From positions 444,118-508,117 of the forward strand of contig DPOR01000013.1 of the NCBI GenBank assembly GCA_003538135.1: a DNA stretch of 64,000 nucleotides. The letters run 5' to 3'. Below, piece by piece: positions 7,635-16,304 of the stretch (within the stretch, counting starts at the first letter, position 1; each line of letters starts with the position of its first letter). The position numbers and the translations under genes were made by a program. This DNA comes from Oscillospiraceae bacterium. Its GTDB lineage: Bacteria > Bacillota > Clostridia > Oscillospirales > Acutalibacteraceae. The notes beneath the pieces were generated by a model that saw only the letters and a program-made list of their open reading frames with translations, searched no databases and was not told the origin of the DNA.

Positions 7635-9014
7635 ATGAAGGAAATTGACGAAGTTCTCAAAAAGGTGAAGAGAGTTCATTTTATCGGCATAGGCGGCTCG
7701 GGAATGTGTCCGCTTGTTGAGATACTTCATTCAAAGGGCTACGAAATAACCGGTTCGGACAACAACGAGAGCGATACGCTCAACCGCGTCCGCGCTCTCG
7801 GCATCCCCGTCACTCTCGGCCAGAGAGCCGAGAACATCGAGGGCGCACAGATGATAGTTTATACCGCCGCTCTGCTCCCCGACAATCCGGAGCTCTGCGC
7901 GGCAAAGGCGTCGGGAATACCGACGTTCGAACGCAAGGAGCTGCTCGGCGCGATAACGAGAATGTTTGACGACTGCATCTGCGTCTGCGGCACTCACGGA
8001 AAGACTACGACAACATCCATGCTCACCCAGATATTTATTCAGGCGGGCGAGGATCCGTCGGCGGTCATAGGCGGCAAGCTTCCGCTCACGGGCACAAACG
8101 GTCTTGTCGGCAAGAGCGAGCATATGCTCTGCGAGGCTTGCGAATTTGTTGACACCTTCCTCTCGCTCTCCCCCGACGTGTGCGTTCTGCTCAACATTGA
8201 CGAGGATCATCTCGACTATTTCAAAACTCTCGATAACCTAATTGCATCTTTCACGAAGTTTGCCTCTATGACCCGCAAGGAGGTCATATATAACGGCGAC
8301 GACGCCAACACGCTGCGCGCGATTGCCGGAGTTAAAGACAAGAAGCTCATCACCTTCGGTCTTGAAGAGGGCAACGATTTCAGAGCCGAAAACATCGTGC
8401 TCGAACACGAGTTTGCAAGTTTTGACATAATAAAATACGGTGAGAATGTCGGCAGAATAAGTCTGGGCATCCCCGGCGAGCACAATGTATATAACGCTCT
8501 CGCCGCTATTGCCGCTGCGGACAACGCGGGAATACCTATGGATAAGATAATCGCGTGCGCAGAAAGCTTCCACGGCGCGGGCAGGCGCTTTGAAATTCTC
8601 AAGAGAATAGACGGCATAACGATAGCGGATGACTACGCCCACCATCCCAGAGAGCTTGAAGCGACGCTCACAACAGCCATGGGCATGGGCTTCAACAGAG
8701 TTTGGGCGGTGTTCCAGCCGTTCACATATTCACGCACGGCTATGCTCTTTGACGATTTCTGCCGAGTGCTCAGCATACCCGACAAAACCGTTCTGACCGA
8801 GATAATGGGCTCACGCGAGAGAAACACTTATAATATCTACTCCTCGCAGCTCGCCGAAAAGATTCCCGGCTGCGTATGGTTCAGCACATTCGAAGAGGTC
8901 GCCGACTACGTTGTTAAAAACGTCGAAAAGGGCGATTTGGTTATAACGCTCGGCTGCGGCGACGTATACAAAGCCGCAAAGCTGATGATAAAGAAACTCG
9001 AAAAGCAGGGATAA
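7635..9014 (+). CDS. murC: UDP-N-acetylmuramate--L-alanine ligase
   Basis: A 459-residue Mur ligase that adds L-alanine to UDP-MurNAc, the first step of stem-peptide assembly in the cytoplasm. Visible motifs are HFIGIGGSGMCPL (about residues 15-27, UDP-substrate domain), the ATP loop CGTHGKTTTTSML (about 118-130), and the domain-3 motif DDYAHHPRE (about 333-341). The start is the ATG at 7635, 10 bases after GGAGG; the in-frame TTG at 7626 sits almost on the ribosome site. The order murC, HD protein, PF06541 protein suggests one plus-strand operon ending at the hairpin at 10519. Confidence 0.96.
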   Translation: MKEIDEVLKKVKRVHFIGIGGSGMCPLVEILHSKGYEITGSDNNESDTLNRVRALGIPVTLGQRAENIEGAQMIVYTAALLPDNPELCAAKASGIPTFERKELLGAITRMFDDCICVCGTHGKTTTTSMLTQIFIQAGEDPSAVIGGKLPLTGTNGLVGKSEHMLCEACEFVDTFLSLSPDVCVLLNIDEDHLDYFKTLDNLIASFTKFASMTRKEVIYNGDDANTLRAIAGVKDKKLITFGLEEGNDFRAENIVLEHEFASFDIIKYGENVGRISLGIPGEHNVYNALAAIAAADNAGIPMDKIIACAESFHGAGRRFEILKRIDGITIADDYAHHPRELEATLTTAMGMGFNRVWAVFQPFTYSRTAMLFDDFCRVLSIPDKTVLTEIMGSRERNTYNIYSSQLAEKIPGCVWFSTFEEVADYVVKNVEKGDLVITLGCGDVYKAAKLMIKKLEKQG

Positions 9015-9015
9015 C

Positions 9016-9528
9016 ATGGAGTCTTTGTTCAAAAGGCTGAAAGAAGTATATGCGCGGACATATTCGCTTGACCCGGAGAGCGACGCGGATTTTTTCGACT
9101 GCGTAAAAGATATATATTTTTCGCGCGAGGTGCAGAGCCTGAAAAAATATCCTCAGCACGACAAGATGGATAGGCTTCAGCACATAACGAGCGTAGCATA
9201 TCTTACGTTCCGCGTTTGCAGACATTTCGGGCTCGATTACCGCAGGGCGGCTCGAGCCGCGACTATGCACGACCTTTTCTACTACGATTGGCACGAGAAC
9301 GATTGGAGCCACCGTCCGCACGGCTACAGGCATCCGAGGTTCGCCGCCGAAAACGCAAAATTACTGTGCGGCGGTCTTGACAAGAAAAGCGAAATGATGA
9401 TACTCCGTCATATGTGGCCGCTGACGCCCATACCGCCGTCGAGCCGCGAGGGAATAGTCCTCTCGCTCGCAGATAAATACTGCGCTTCAAGGGAGATGAA
9501 GATAGCCAAGCAGAACGCGAAGAGCTGA
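9016..9528 (+). CDS. HD-domain phosphohydrolase-like protein
   Basis: A 170-residue protein with an HD-type metal site: H in MDRLQHITSVAY (about residue 56), the HD pair in TMHDLFYYDWHEND (about 85), and further conserved histidines and aspartates (LRHMWPL, LADKYCA). These proteins usually hydrolyse phosphoesters of nucleotides; the substrate is unknown. It begins one base after the murC stop codon, so it is translated from the same message. The ribosome site is weak (AGGGA), consistent with coupling. Confidence 0.82.
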   Translation: MESLFKRLKEVYARTYSLDPESDADFFDCVKDIYFSREVQSLKKYPQHDKMDRLQHITSVAYLTFRVCRHFGLDYRRAARAATMHDLFYYDWHENDWSHRPHGYRHPRFAAENAKLLCGGLDKKSEMMILRHMWPLTPIPPSSREGIVLSLADKYCASREMKIAKQNAKS

Positions 9529-9575
9529 TTTCATCGCGAAGAGTTGAACCGAACAATGAAACAGAGGGAAACTTT

Positions 9576-10505
9576 ATGAAAATTTTTATGACGATAGTAA
9601 TATATGTGCTGTATTTCTTCTTTTACAGTGCTGTCGGCTGGCTCGGCGAATCGATTTACTGCTCGGTAGGCGCGCGCAAATGGGTCAACCGAGGCTTCCT
9701 TAAAGGTCCGATGTGCCCGATATACGGCACGGGCGCGCTCGCAATGGCAATAACCTTGACGCCGGTCAAGAATCTCGATCTCAGAGTTCCGCTGTTCGGT
9801 CACAGCGTATTGATAACTCCCCTGCTCGTCTTTATTGCGGGCATGGTGGTTTGCGATATAGTCGAATTTATCACGAGCGTGCTTATGGAAAAGCTTTTCC
9901 ACGCGAGATGGTGGGACTACTCCAACAAAAAATTCAACATTCAGGGGCGCATCTGCCTCGGGCACACGTTCTACTGGGGCATAGCCTCACTGCTCTTCCT
10001 TTATCTCGTGCACCCGATAGTTGTATATTGTTTCTCACAACTGCTCGATTCGGCCGCGATAGCTATCTTTGCCTGCGTGCTTGCGGTGTTTCTTGTTGAC
10101 CTCGTGTTCGCCGTATACAGAGCGCTCGACGTTAGAAAGGTCATGGATAAAATCAAGGGCTTTTCCGATACTTTGAGCAATTTTGCCGAAACCGTAAAGA
10201 ACGGCGTTTCCGACAAGGTCCCGTCGCTCGACGAGACAAGAGCAAAGCTTGAAAACTTCAAGAGAGACGCCACGGCGCAGCTCAAAGAGGCGTTCCACTC
10301 TCTGCCGATATCCGGGGACAAAACCGGCGATGAAAAATCGGAGAAAACCGAAAGCGGCAAAAAGAAGAAGCGTACGCTTAACCGCCACTTCATAAACTCC
10401 CCGAACCTCCTGCCCTATGCTCAAAAGCAGATAAAGAGGCTTGAAGAGATGTATGACGAAATCAGAAGGGCGTTTTATGACGACGATGACGACGACCTTT
10501 ACTGA
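9576..10505 (+). CDS. PF06541-type putative ABC transporter permease (CmpB-like membrane protein)
   Basis: A 309-residue membrane protein. Residues 1-185 carry about five membrane segments. The family motifs SAVGWLGESIYCS (about 16-28), RGFLKGPMCPIYGTGA (about 38-53) and RWWDYSNKKFNIQGRICL (about 110-127) are intact. The C-terminal 120 residues are highly charged, with a Lys-rich stretch and an acidic end (DDDDDDLY), and are probably cytoplasmic. The family is annotated as a putative ABC permease, but no ATPase is nearby and transport has not been shown to my knowledge. It ends just before a strong bidirectional hairpin. Confidence 0.83.
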   Translation: MKIFMTIVIYVLYFFFYSAVGWLGESIYCSVGARKWVNRGFLKGPMCPIYGTGALAMAITLTPVKNLDLRVPLFGHSVLITPLLVFIAGMVVCDIVEFITSVLMEKLFHARWWDYSNKKFNIQGRICLGHTFYWGIASLLFLYLVHPIVVYCFSQLLDSAAIAIFACVLAVFLVDLVFAVYRALDVRKVMDKIKGFSDTLSNFAETVKNGVSDKVPSLDETRAKLENFKRDATAQLKEAFHSLPISGDKTGDEKSEKTESGKKKKRTLNRHFINSPNLLPYAQKQIKRLEEMYDEIRRAFYDDDDDDLY

Positions 10506-10518
10506 TAAATAAAATAAC

Positions 10519-10584
10519 AGCCGCAAAAGAGCGTCTCGGCAAGGGATAAATCCTTTTCCGGGGCGCCGCTTTTGCGGCTTTTTT
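10519..10584. terminator. Bidirectional terminator between convergent genes
   Basis: An 11-bp perfect stem (10519-10529 with 10569-10579), extended by an inner GCG/CGC pairing, is followed on the plus strand by a run of T. The minus strand also ends in an AT-rich tract. It separates the converging genes ending at 10505 and 10620. Confidence 0.8.
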
Positions 10585-10619
10585 AAGCTTATGCTATGTG
10601 TTAATTTTGAGAATTAGAC

Positions 10620-11195
10620 TTATTTTTCGCCACGGCTCTTTGCTGCAGCCTTTTTCATCATCGCTTTCTTATAGAGAGCGAGCAGTCCGCTGCAGCCGAG
10701 GTTGAGGAAGATACTTCCGAGAAGAAGCGAAAGAAGATATACAGGAAGCTTTTCAACCGCCGCTTTAGCGTTTATAAGCGAGATAATGAAATAGCAGAAT
10801 CCGACGTTGTTGAAGAAAACGGGAAGATAGGGATTAAGCAGAATCAACGCGGCAATGCAAACCGTGAGCGGAATCATTACAGCTGCAAGATGGGGAACTC
10901 CGCTTTTCACGAGCAGAACATCAACGGTAACGAGGCCGGCTGCAAGAAGAAGTCCGACGGCTCCGCCTATAAGCGTGTGCCAGAAACGGGCTTTATAGGT
11001 AAGCTCCTCCTGCATGAAGAAAATTGTTACGCTGATGAAGAAAGCCCAGTTTGCAATCGGCATATCGTGCCAAGCGCCGTGAACAGCCTGATAGATAAAG
11101 TTCCAAAGAATGATCCATGCGAAAACGATGAGCAGGCCTTTCATCTTTCCCTTGGGCGGTTTTGCGAAGAATTTCAGATCGTGTAGTTTTTCCAT
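10620..11195 (-). CDS. Small polytopic membrane protein, unknown function
   Basis: A 191-residue protein with about six hydrophobic segments (starting LLIVFAWIILWNFIYQAV, then WAFFISVTIFFM, HTLIGGAVGLLLAAGL, AAVMIPLTVCIAALILL, CYFIISLI, VYLLSLLLGSIFL). Its ends are basic and cytoplasmic, with a Lys-rich C-terminus. I do not recognise the family; the fold is reminiscent of DUF1097-like or small permease proteins, but no signature motif is visible. The start is the ATG at 11195, with GGAG 6 bases upstream; the longer reading to 11252 lacks a ribosome site. It stands alone between two terminators and has no obvious partner. Confidence 0.75.
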   Translation of the reverse strand: MEKLHDLKFFAKPPKGKMKGLLIVFAWIILWNFIYQAVHGAWHDMPIANWAFFISVTIFFMQEELTYKARFWHTLIGGAVGLLLAAGLVTVDVLLVKSGVPHLAAVMIPLTVCIAALILLNPYLPVFFNNVGFCYFIISLINAKAAVEKLPVYLLSLLLGSIFLNLGCSGLLALYKKAMMKKAAAKSRGEK

Positions 11196-11424
11196 AAAAG
11201 TCTCCTTTATTTTGGTTTTTTTCAACGCAGTGTTGCCCGTGTATGGTATCATAGTGCCCTGCGCCCGTCAACATTTCTAAAACACATTTTATAATGCTAA
11301 ATGTTTTGTAAGATATATAATATAACCGTTGATAACCGGTGATTTCAACGCATTATATATTTTGGGCAAATTGCAATATACGTCACAAGCTTGCCCTGAT
11401 AAATCAAATATGGTTTTATATAGC

Positions 11425-11457
11425 AAAAAGCCGCCGCAAACCGAAGCTTGCGGCGGC
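11425..11457 (-). terminator. Intrinsic terminator after the DUF4474 gene
   Basis: On the minus strand a perfect 10-bp GC-rich stem (11457-11448 with 11439-11430) closes an 8-base loop and is followed by TTTTT. It lies 17 bases beyond the stop codon at 11474. The 200 bases further left (11220-11420) are AT-rich with no gene visible. Confidence 0.88.
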
Positions 11458-11473
11458 AACTCTGTTCATTTGA

Positions 11474-12517
11474 TTATTTTTCCCAAAAGAAGCTGACAAC
11501 TGCGCCGTCAATCCAATATTTTTCGCCGAGGACATAGCCGTTATCCTCGAGCGCGCCGGCCAAACCCTTTGCCATTTCCGTACTCTTACAGGTGATGGAC
11601 GCTTTCATATCGAAATCTGCGGCAGAGGTCGCTGTCAACGGAGCAAAGCCCGTCAGCCACCAATGGCTCTCATCCTCACGGTGGAAGAACAGTTCGCCTT
11701 TTTTGTAGAGGTCAAACGACATTTTAAGACAGTCCTCATCGGAAGCGCAGGAGTAAAACTCAACGGGGTTATCGGGAGATTTTGTGTAAACACCTATCTC
11801 CGCTCCGCTTGTAATACCGTACTGACCCTTCCAGACCTGAATCATCCAATTCTTGCCCTCGTAATCGAACTTGTAGCGCTGCGTATCATAGAACATCATG
11901 GTTATCGGAGCGCAGGCATCATATATCTCGCAGAAACCGAAATTTCTCTGCCAGGGATACTTGGGATTATAGAAAATGCCCTGCTTGGAGTCGAAATCGA
12001 AGCCAATATACAGGAGTCCGTGTCCGTCAACTCCGTAAAGAAGCCCGGTATTCGGGTCATAAGCGATACCCGCACCGAGATTTTTGACATCCGAAACCGT
12101 ATCTTCGGGCAGGTCTTCTACGGGGATATAAAGAATTTCGCCCTCGCCGACAGCGAGCTTTTCGTCGGCAATCTTCTTTTCGGCTATCTCCGTAAGCTTT
12201 TTGGTGTCCTCTTCCGAAAGCTGCCTTACATTGTCGGCAGTTTTTTCAACATCCTGCGGTGCAATAGACTCCGTTACCTGCTTCATTGAGGTAACATTCG
12301 GCGCAGCCGCCGGCGTGTTCACACTCTGCCTGACTCTGACAACAGTCGTCTTGTTCTCAGGCTTTGCGTCCATAACCCGGCGGGTCACGCCCGCCTTGAC
12401 GCTGTCCTCGGCTTTAAAATCACCGAGCTTGGCGGCAGTAAAAGCAAAAGCCTGAACAGCAAGCACAAGAGCGAGCATTGCCGAAAGAACGGCAATGCTC
12501 TTTTTTTTCGATCTCAT
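11474..12517 (-). CDS. Secreted DUF4474 domain protein
   Basis: A 347-residue exported protein. Residues 1-28 form a signal peptide (basic MRSKKKS, hydrophobic core, AFA cleavage region). A charged linker follows to about 125. The C-terminal 220 residues match DUF4474: AGIAYDPNTGLLYG, PWQRNFGFCEIYDACAP, WMIQVWKGQYGITSGAEIGV. The function of this domain is unknown; it is common in secreted or membrane proteins of Clostridia. The start at 12517 has GGAGG 8 bases upstream; the upstream in-frame extension lacks a signal peptide at its start. It is monocistronic, with its own promoter and terminator. Confidence 0.82.
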   Translation of the reverse strand: MRSKKKSIAVLSAMLALVLAVQAFAFTAAKLGDFKAEDSVKAGVTRRVMDAKPENKTTVVRVRQSVNTPAAAPNVTSMKQVTESIAPQDVEKTADNVRQLSEEDTKKLTEIAEKKIADEKLAVGEGEILYIPVEDLPEDTVSDVKNLGAGIAYDPNTGLLYGVDGHGLLYIGFDFDSKQGIFYNPKYPWQRNFGFCEIYDACAPITMMFYDTQRYKFDYEGKNWMIQVWKGQYGITSGAEIGVYTKSPDNPVEFYSCASDEDCLKMSFDLYKKGELFFHREDESHWWLTGFAPLTATSAADFDMKASITCKSTEMAKGLAGALEDNGYVLGEKYWIDGAVVSFFWEK

Positions 12518-12556
12518 AAAATTTGCCTCCGTTTCTTTTTGTGCTGGCACAAGCGT

Positions 12557-12585
12557 ATTATTGCACATTCACAAACAAAAGTCAA
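12557..12585 (-). promoter_or_regulatory. Promoter of the DUF4474 gene
   Basis: On the minus strand, TTGACT (12585-12580) and AATAAT (12562-12557) are separated by 17 bases, about 40 bases upstream of the start codon. This is a good housekeeping-type match. Confidence 0.65.
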
Positions 12586-12721
12586 CGAATTGTTTAGAAT
12601 TTGTTTATGAATATTTCTGCACACAAAATTTTGCGCAGACAATATGCACTTGTGCGGACTACAAAAATTATTATTATACAAACGAAGGCAATTTTATTCT
12701 TTAATTTATAATTTTTACAAA

Positions 12722-13957
12722 TTACATACTTCTGAGTGCATCTATCGGCTGCATCTTTGCGGCTCTGCGCGCAGGATATATGCCGAAGAATACGCCGATT
12801 GCGGTCGAGAAGCCGACTGCGATAACTATTGTCGAGAACTTCATTTCAATCGGTATATTCATATAGCTCGCAACCGCAAACGCTCCGACAGAGCCCAAAA
12901 TCAGTCCTATCAATCCGCCGAGCAGACACAAGATTACCGACTCGGTCAAAAACTGGAACAGGATTGTTGAAGTCTTTGCGCCGAGCGCCTTTCTTATACC
13001 GATTTCGCGCGTTCGTTCCGTAACGGTGACAAGCATTATATTCATAACGCCTATTCCGCCTACGAGCAGCGATATCGCGCTGACCGCAGCAATGAATGTA
13101 GTGAACACGTTGATAACGGTATCGAGCAGGTCGATATAAGTCGCCATATTAACCAGCGAATACGCATTCTTTCCGAAGTTGCCGTGGCGGGTATAGAGCA
13201 GGTTCATTGCGGCGCTGCCCGCAGCGTCAAGCTCGGAGTCCGACTTCGCCATAATATAGCACATCTCATATCTGCCGACAGAGTTGCCGTTGAGCGCGTC
13301 GGCAAGGGTTGCGGGAATTATTATACTGCAGCCCGTCTGAGCGTTGCTCATATAAGATGACATCGTATCGGACATATTGGCGCTCGAGAGCATTGAGGCA
13401 TCTATTATTCCGATAACCTTTATCTGAACCGTCTGGTCGCCGACGGTAAAGCTCAGCTTCTCGCCTACCGGGGTGGAATAACCGAACAGCAGCTTTGCGC
13501 TGATGGAATCGAGCACGGCAACACGCGCACCGGTATCGTATTCCTCCTCGTTAAAGAAGCGTCCGCTCAGCATTCCGGAGGTCATCATATTGCCGAGGTC
13601 GGCATTGCCGGCTATTGCAAGGCCGAGGCTCTCGTTATGCTTCGTGGTGACGTTTCCGACAGACATTGTAACCTGCGAGACATAAGCGACGCTGTCGAGA
13701 TTCTTGATAGCCTTTATATCCTCGTCGGTTATATAATCGGAGGCATTGGTCTCCTTGCTGTTTATCGAGATATTGATAACGCTCGAGCCCATATTTTTTA
13801 TCATGCCGACGATATAATCACGTCCGCCGTTGCCCAGCGTTATTATTGCAATAACCGCCGCGACGCCGATAATTATGCCGAGCATAGTCAAAAGCGAACG
13901 CATGAGGTTTGTCTTAATCGAAAATATCGCTATTTTGATGTTTTCTTTTATATTCAT
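12722..13957 (-). CDS. MacB-like ABC transporter permease (FtsX family)
   Basis: A 411-residue MacB/FtsX-type permease. It has an N-terminal membrane segment (LLTMLGIIIGVAAVIAIITLG, about 22-42), a large extracytoplasmic domain (about 45-280), and three C-terminal membrane segments. The conserved loop GGIGVMNIMLVTVTERTREI is followed by GIRKALGAK, and the end GIYPARRAAKMQPIDALRSM is typical. Such permeases transmit force across the membrane for export of peptides, drugs or lipoproteins. It begins 15 bases after the adaptor gene. The ATPase subunit normally encoded between adaptor and permease is absent here. Confidence 0.92.
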   Translation of the reverse strand: MNIKENIKIAIFSIKTNLMRSLLTMLGIIIGVAAVIAIITLGNGGRDYIVGMIKNMGSSVINISINSKETNASDYITDEDIKAIKNLDSVAYVSQVTMSVGNVTTKHNESLGLAIAGNADLGNMMTSGMLSGRFFNEEEYDTGARVAVLDSISAKLLFGYSTPVGEKLSFTVGDQTVQIKVIGIIDASMLSSANMSDTMSSYMSNAQTGCSIIIPATLADALNGNSVGRYEMCYIMAKSDSELDAAGSAAMNLLYTRHGNFGKNAYSLVNMATYIDLLDTVINVFTTFIAAVSAISLLVGGIGVMNIMLVTVTERTREIGIRKALGAKTSTILFQFLTESVILCLLGGLIGLILGSVGAFAVASYMNIPIEMKFSTIVIAVGFSTAIGVFFGIYPARRAAKMQPIDALRSM

Positions 13958-13972
13958 CTCTGACCTCCGGCG

Positions 13973-15472
13973 TTACTTTGACGCTACGATTTTAACCTTG
14001 TCTCCGTCGGCAAGAGTTGTTCCGGTCGGCACGGTAGTTATGACCGTATCCCCCTCTTCGCAGCCGGAAACTATCTCATAGCGCGTATCATCGGAAAGAC
14101 CGAGCTCAACCTTTGAGAACTTGATTCTCTTAGTCTTGGAATTGTAGATATACACATATGTTCCGTTGCTGTCGTTCTTGACCGCTTCGCTGGGGACGAT
14201 GAGTACATTGTCTTTTGAATCGACATCTATGGAGACATCGACATCAAGTCCGATTATAACGCTCGAGGTCGGCTTTTCGATAGTAACCTTGGCGTCAACG
14301 CCGTTTGCAGAGCCCGAACCGATGAGCGAGGATATATTGACACCGCTCGACTGAGTCGCAACGGGGCTGATATAAGTTACCACGCCGTCAACGACCGTGT
14401 CGTCCGCTGCCGTGACACGGCACGGCATATCGAGGCTGACCTTGAAAATATCGGCTTTTCCGAGGACAAAATCAACCACAAACGGATAATATTCAACCGT
14501 TATGCCGCTTTGGGTCTGACCGAGCAGAGCGTTCACTATATCCGACACATTCGTATTGCCGCTTGCAAGGTCGATTATCGAAGATATGTCGATGTTGGCT
14601 GTAGCGGCCGAACGGCAGGTCTCTCCGGGAGTTATATTCACTTCGCTGACGATACCGTCATATTCGGCTATCCAGCCTTTTTTAAGCGAAGCGAGAGAGG
14701 CGGTAAGAGAATCCAGTTCTTTCTTCGTGGCCTCCATAATGGTCTTGTAGGTGCTCTGGGTTATCACGCCGGACTGGGCTTCGAGAGTAACTTTTTTAAG
14801 CTCGAGCTGCATTTTCTCCATTTGGAGAGCGGAGACTCCGGAGCCGAAGAGATTGGAATTGCCGCTGTTGAGCAGTTCGTCGAGCTTTTTGAGCGCCGCA
14901 TTTATATCCTCCATGCCGAGAGCTTTTGATATAAGCTCCCAAAACTTATTTGACACTTCGCTGTCGGTCTTATCCTGATTGTTTTTATCAGAGCCGTTGT
15001 TCTTGTTCTGCTCCTTCTCCTGCTTTTCGAGCTCCTTGTCTATCTCGGCAAGACGGGCGTTAATCTCCTTGAGCTGAGCGGAAGAAGTTACTGCGGTATT
15101 CTTGGCGTTTTTATAATTTTCAACCGCAGTCAGATATGCTTGCTGCTTATCTGCAAGGACGGAGTTGAGCGATGAGGTGTCAAATGTTGCAAGCACGTCG
15201 CCCTTCTTTACATATTCGCCGACCTTGACATTGACCGTCAAAACCTTTGTGCCGTCTATCGGGATAAAGTTCCCCTTCTGCGAAGATGACACCTTGCCGG
15301 ACATATCAAGAGTCTGAGTTATAGAGCCCCTTGTGACCTTCGCTGCCGAAACCTGCGGAAGCGGGTCGGGCTTAAAGAACATATAGAGCACGCCGGCAAT
15401 AATCGCGGCGCACAGAATCACAAGGATTGAAACGAGCACTTTTCTTTTTGTTGACCACTTTTTAGTTTCCAT
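13973..15472 (-). CDS. HlyD/MacA-like periplasmic adaptor (membrane fusion) protein
   Basis: A 499-residue adaptor. One membrane anchor lies at about residues 11-32 (VLVSILVILCAAIIAGVLYM). It is followed by half of a lipoyl-like domain (VLTVNVKVGEYVKKGDVLAT, about 83-102), a long coiled-coil hairpin (about 105-265, with a low-complexity Lys/Asn/Asp loop near 155-170), and a beta-barrel region (SGVNISSLIGSGSANGVDAK, then VLIVPSEAVKNDSNGTYVYI). The start at 15472 has GGAGG 6 bases upstream; the TTG at 15490 overlaps the ribosome site. It is paired with the MacB-like permease immediately downstream. Confidence 0.92.
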   Translation of the reverse strand: METKKWSTKRKVLVSILVILCAAIIAGVLYMFFKPDPLPQVSAAKVTRGSITQTLDMSGKVSSSQKGNFIPIDGTKVLTVNVKVGEYVKKGDVLATFDTSSLNSVLADKQQAYLTAVENYKNAKNTAVTSSAQLKEINARLAEIDKELEKQEKEQNKNNGSDKNNQDKTDSEVSNKFWELISKALGMEDINAALKKLDELLNSGNSNLFGSGVSALQMEKMQLELKKVTLEAQSGVITQSTYKTIMEATKKELDSLTASLASLKKGWIAEYDGIVSEVNITPGETCRSAATANIDISSIIDLASGNTNVSDIVNALLGQTQSGITVEYYPFVVDFVLGKADIFKVSLDMPCRVTAADDTVVDGVVTYISPVATQSSGVNISSLIGSGSANGVDAKVTIEKPTSSVIIGLDVDVSIDVDSKDNVLIVPSEAVKNDSNGTYVYIYNSKTKRIKFSKVELGLSDDTRYEIVSGCEEGDTVITTVPTGTTLADGDKVKIVASK

Positions 15473-15731
15473 GCGTATCCTCCGTCTCAAGTATATTAGG
15501 GAAGCGCTAAATCACATACATAATAGTAGGATTATACAGACAAAATATAAACCTGTTACTGTATAATTTGTGAATATTTTTTTAACTTTAGTAAGTATAA
15601 ACTTTTTTTAACGTTTTTTCAAGAACCCAGCGATGTTTAGGTCTCCGAAAAGCAAATTTTACATATAAATATATGGCATCCGAAAGACTTTCGACGGGTC
15701 CTAAAAAAGCAGCGATATCGGAGGGATGAAA

Positions 15732-16295
15732 ATGAAAAAAGCAGCGGCGCTTTTTTTAGCCGTTTTCACGCTTCTGTTCGGTGCGTGCTCGGTTCAAAGA
15801 TACTCCGACGCGGCGATGTTCTGCAGGCGGTTCAACAGCGAATATAAAAATTCACTGCTCGATATCGAAGATGCTTGCGTGACGGAGGCGGACGGGTGCA
15901 CCGTCTTTCGCCTCATGCCGGAGAAAAGCATATTAATCTCGCTGTTCACGGATAGCGACGGCGTTAAAATAAAGCGAATAAGCATAACCGCACACGGAAG
16001 TGTCGGAGATATGCAAAAAGGGTTATTCGGGCGGTTTCTGGCGCTCTGCAAATGCGCCGTGCCCGTCTATTCAAACGGCAGCGATACATATGCCGATATC
16101 GCCGCAAGGCTCAATATACCCAAAGCCGACAAATACGCGACCGCCGTGACTCAATACACGCATGGCGACTCGGTAAGCTACTCCTATTCGGCGGATTCCG
16201 CAGGCGCGTTCTTCTGCATGGAAAACAAAAGTCTGTGCCGGGAAAGCGAAGAGCGCCTGACTCTCCGCAACGACGGCACAGACCTGAAAAGCTGA
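15732..16295 (+). CDS. Putative lipoprotein, unknown function
   Basis: A 187-residue protein with a lipoprotein signal: MKKAAALFLAVFTLLFGAC, with the lipid-bearing cysteine at residue 19. The mature part contains four more cysteines and no motif I recognise. The start at 15732 is preferred (GGAGG 7 bases upstream) over the ATG at 15726, which lies 1 base from GGAGG. It is divergent from the adaptor gene. The 259-base gap between them (15473-15731) is AT-rich and holds a TATAAT on the minus strand (about 15530) but no clear gene. It converges on the phosphodiesterase gene with only 9 bases between stop codons. Confidence 0.7.
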   Translation: MKKAAALFLAVFTLLFGACSVQRYSDAAMFCRRFNSEYKNSLLDIEDACVTEADGCTVFRLMPEKSILISLFTDSDGVKIKRISITAHGSVGDMQKGLFGRFLALCKCAVPVYSNGSDTYADIAARLNIPKADKYATAVTQYTHGDSVSYSYSADSAGAFFCMENKSLCRESEERLTLRNDGTDLKS

Positions 16296-16304
16296 CTTGC
16301 GGTC

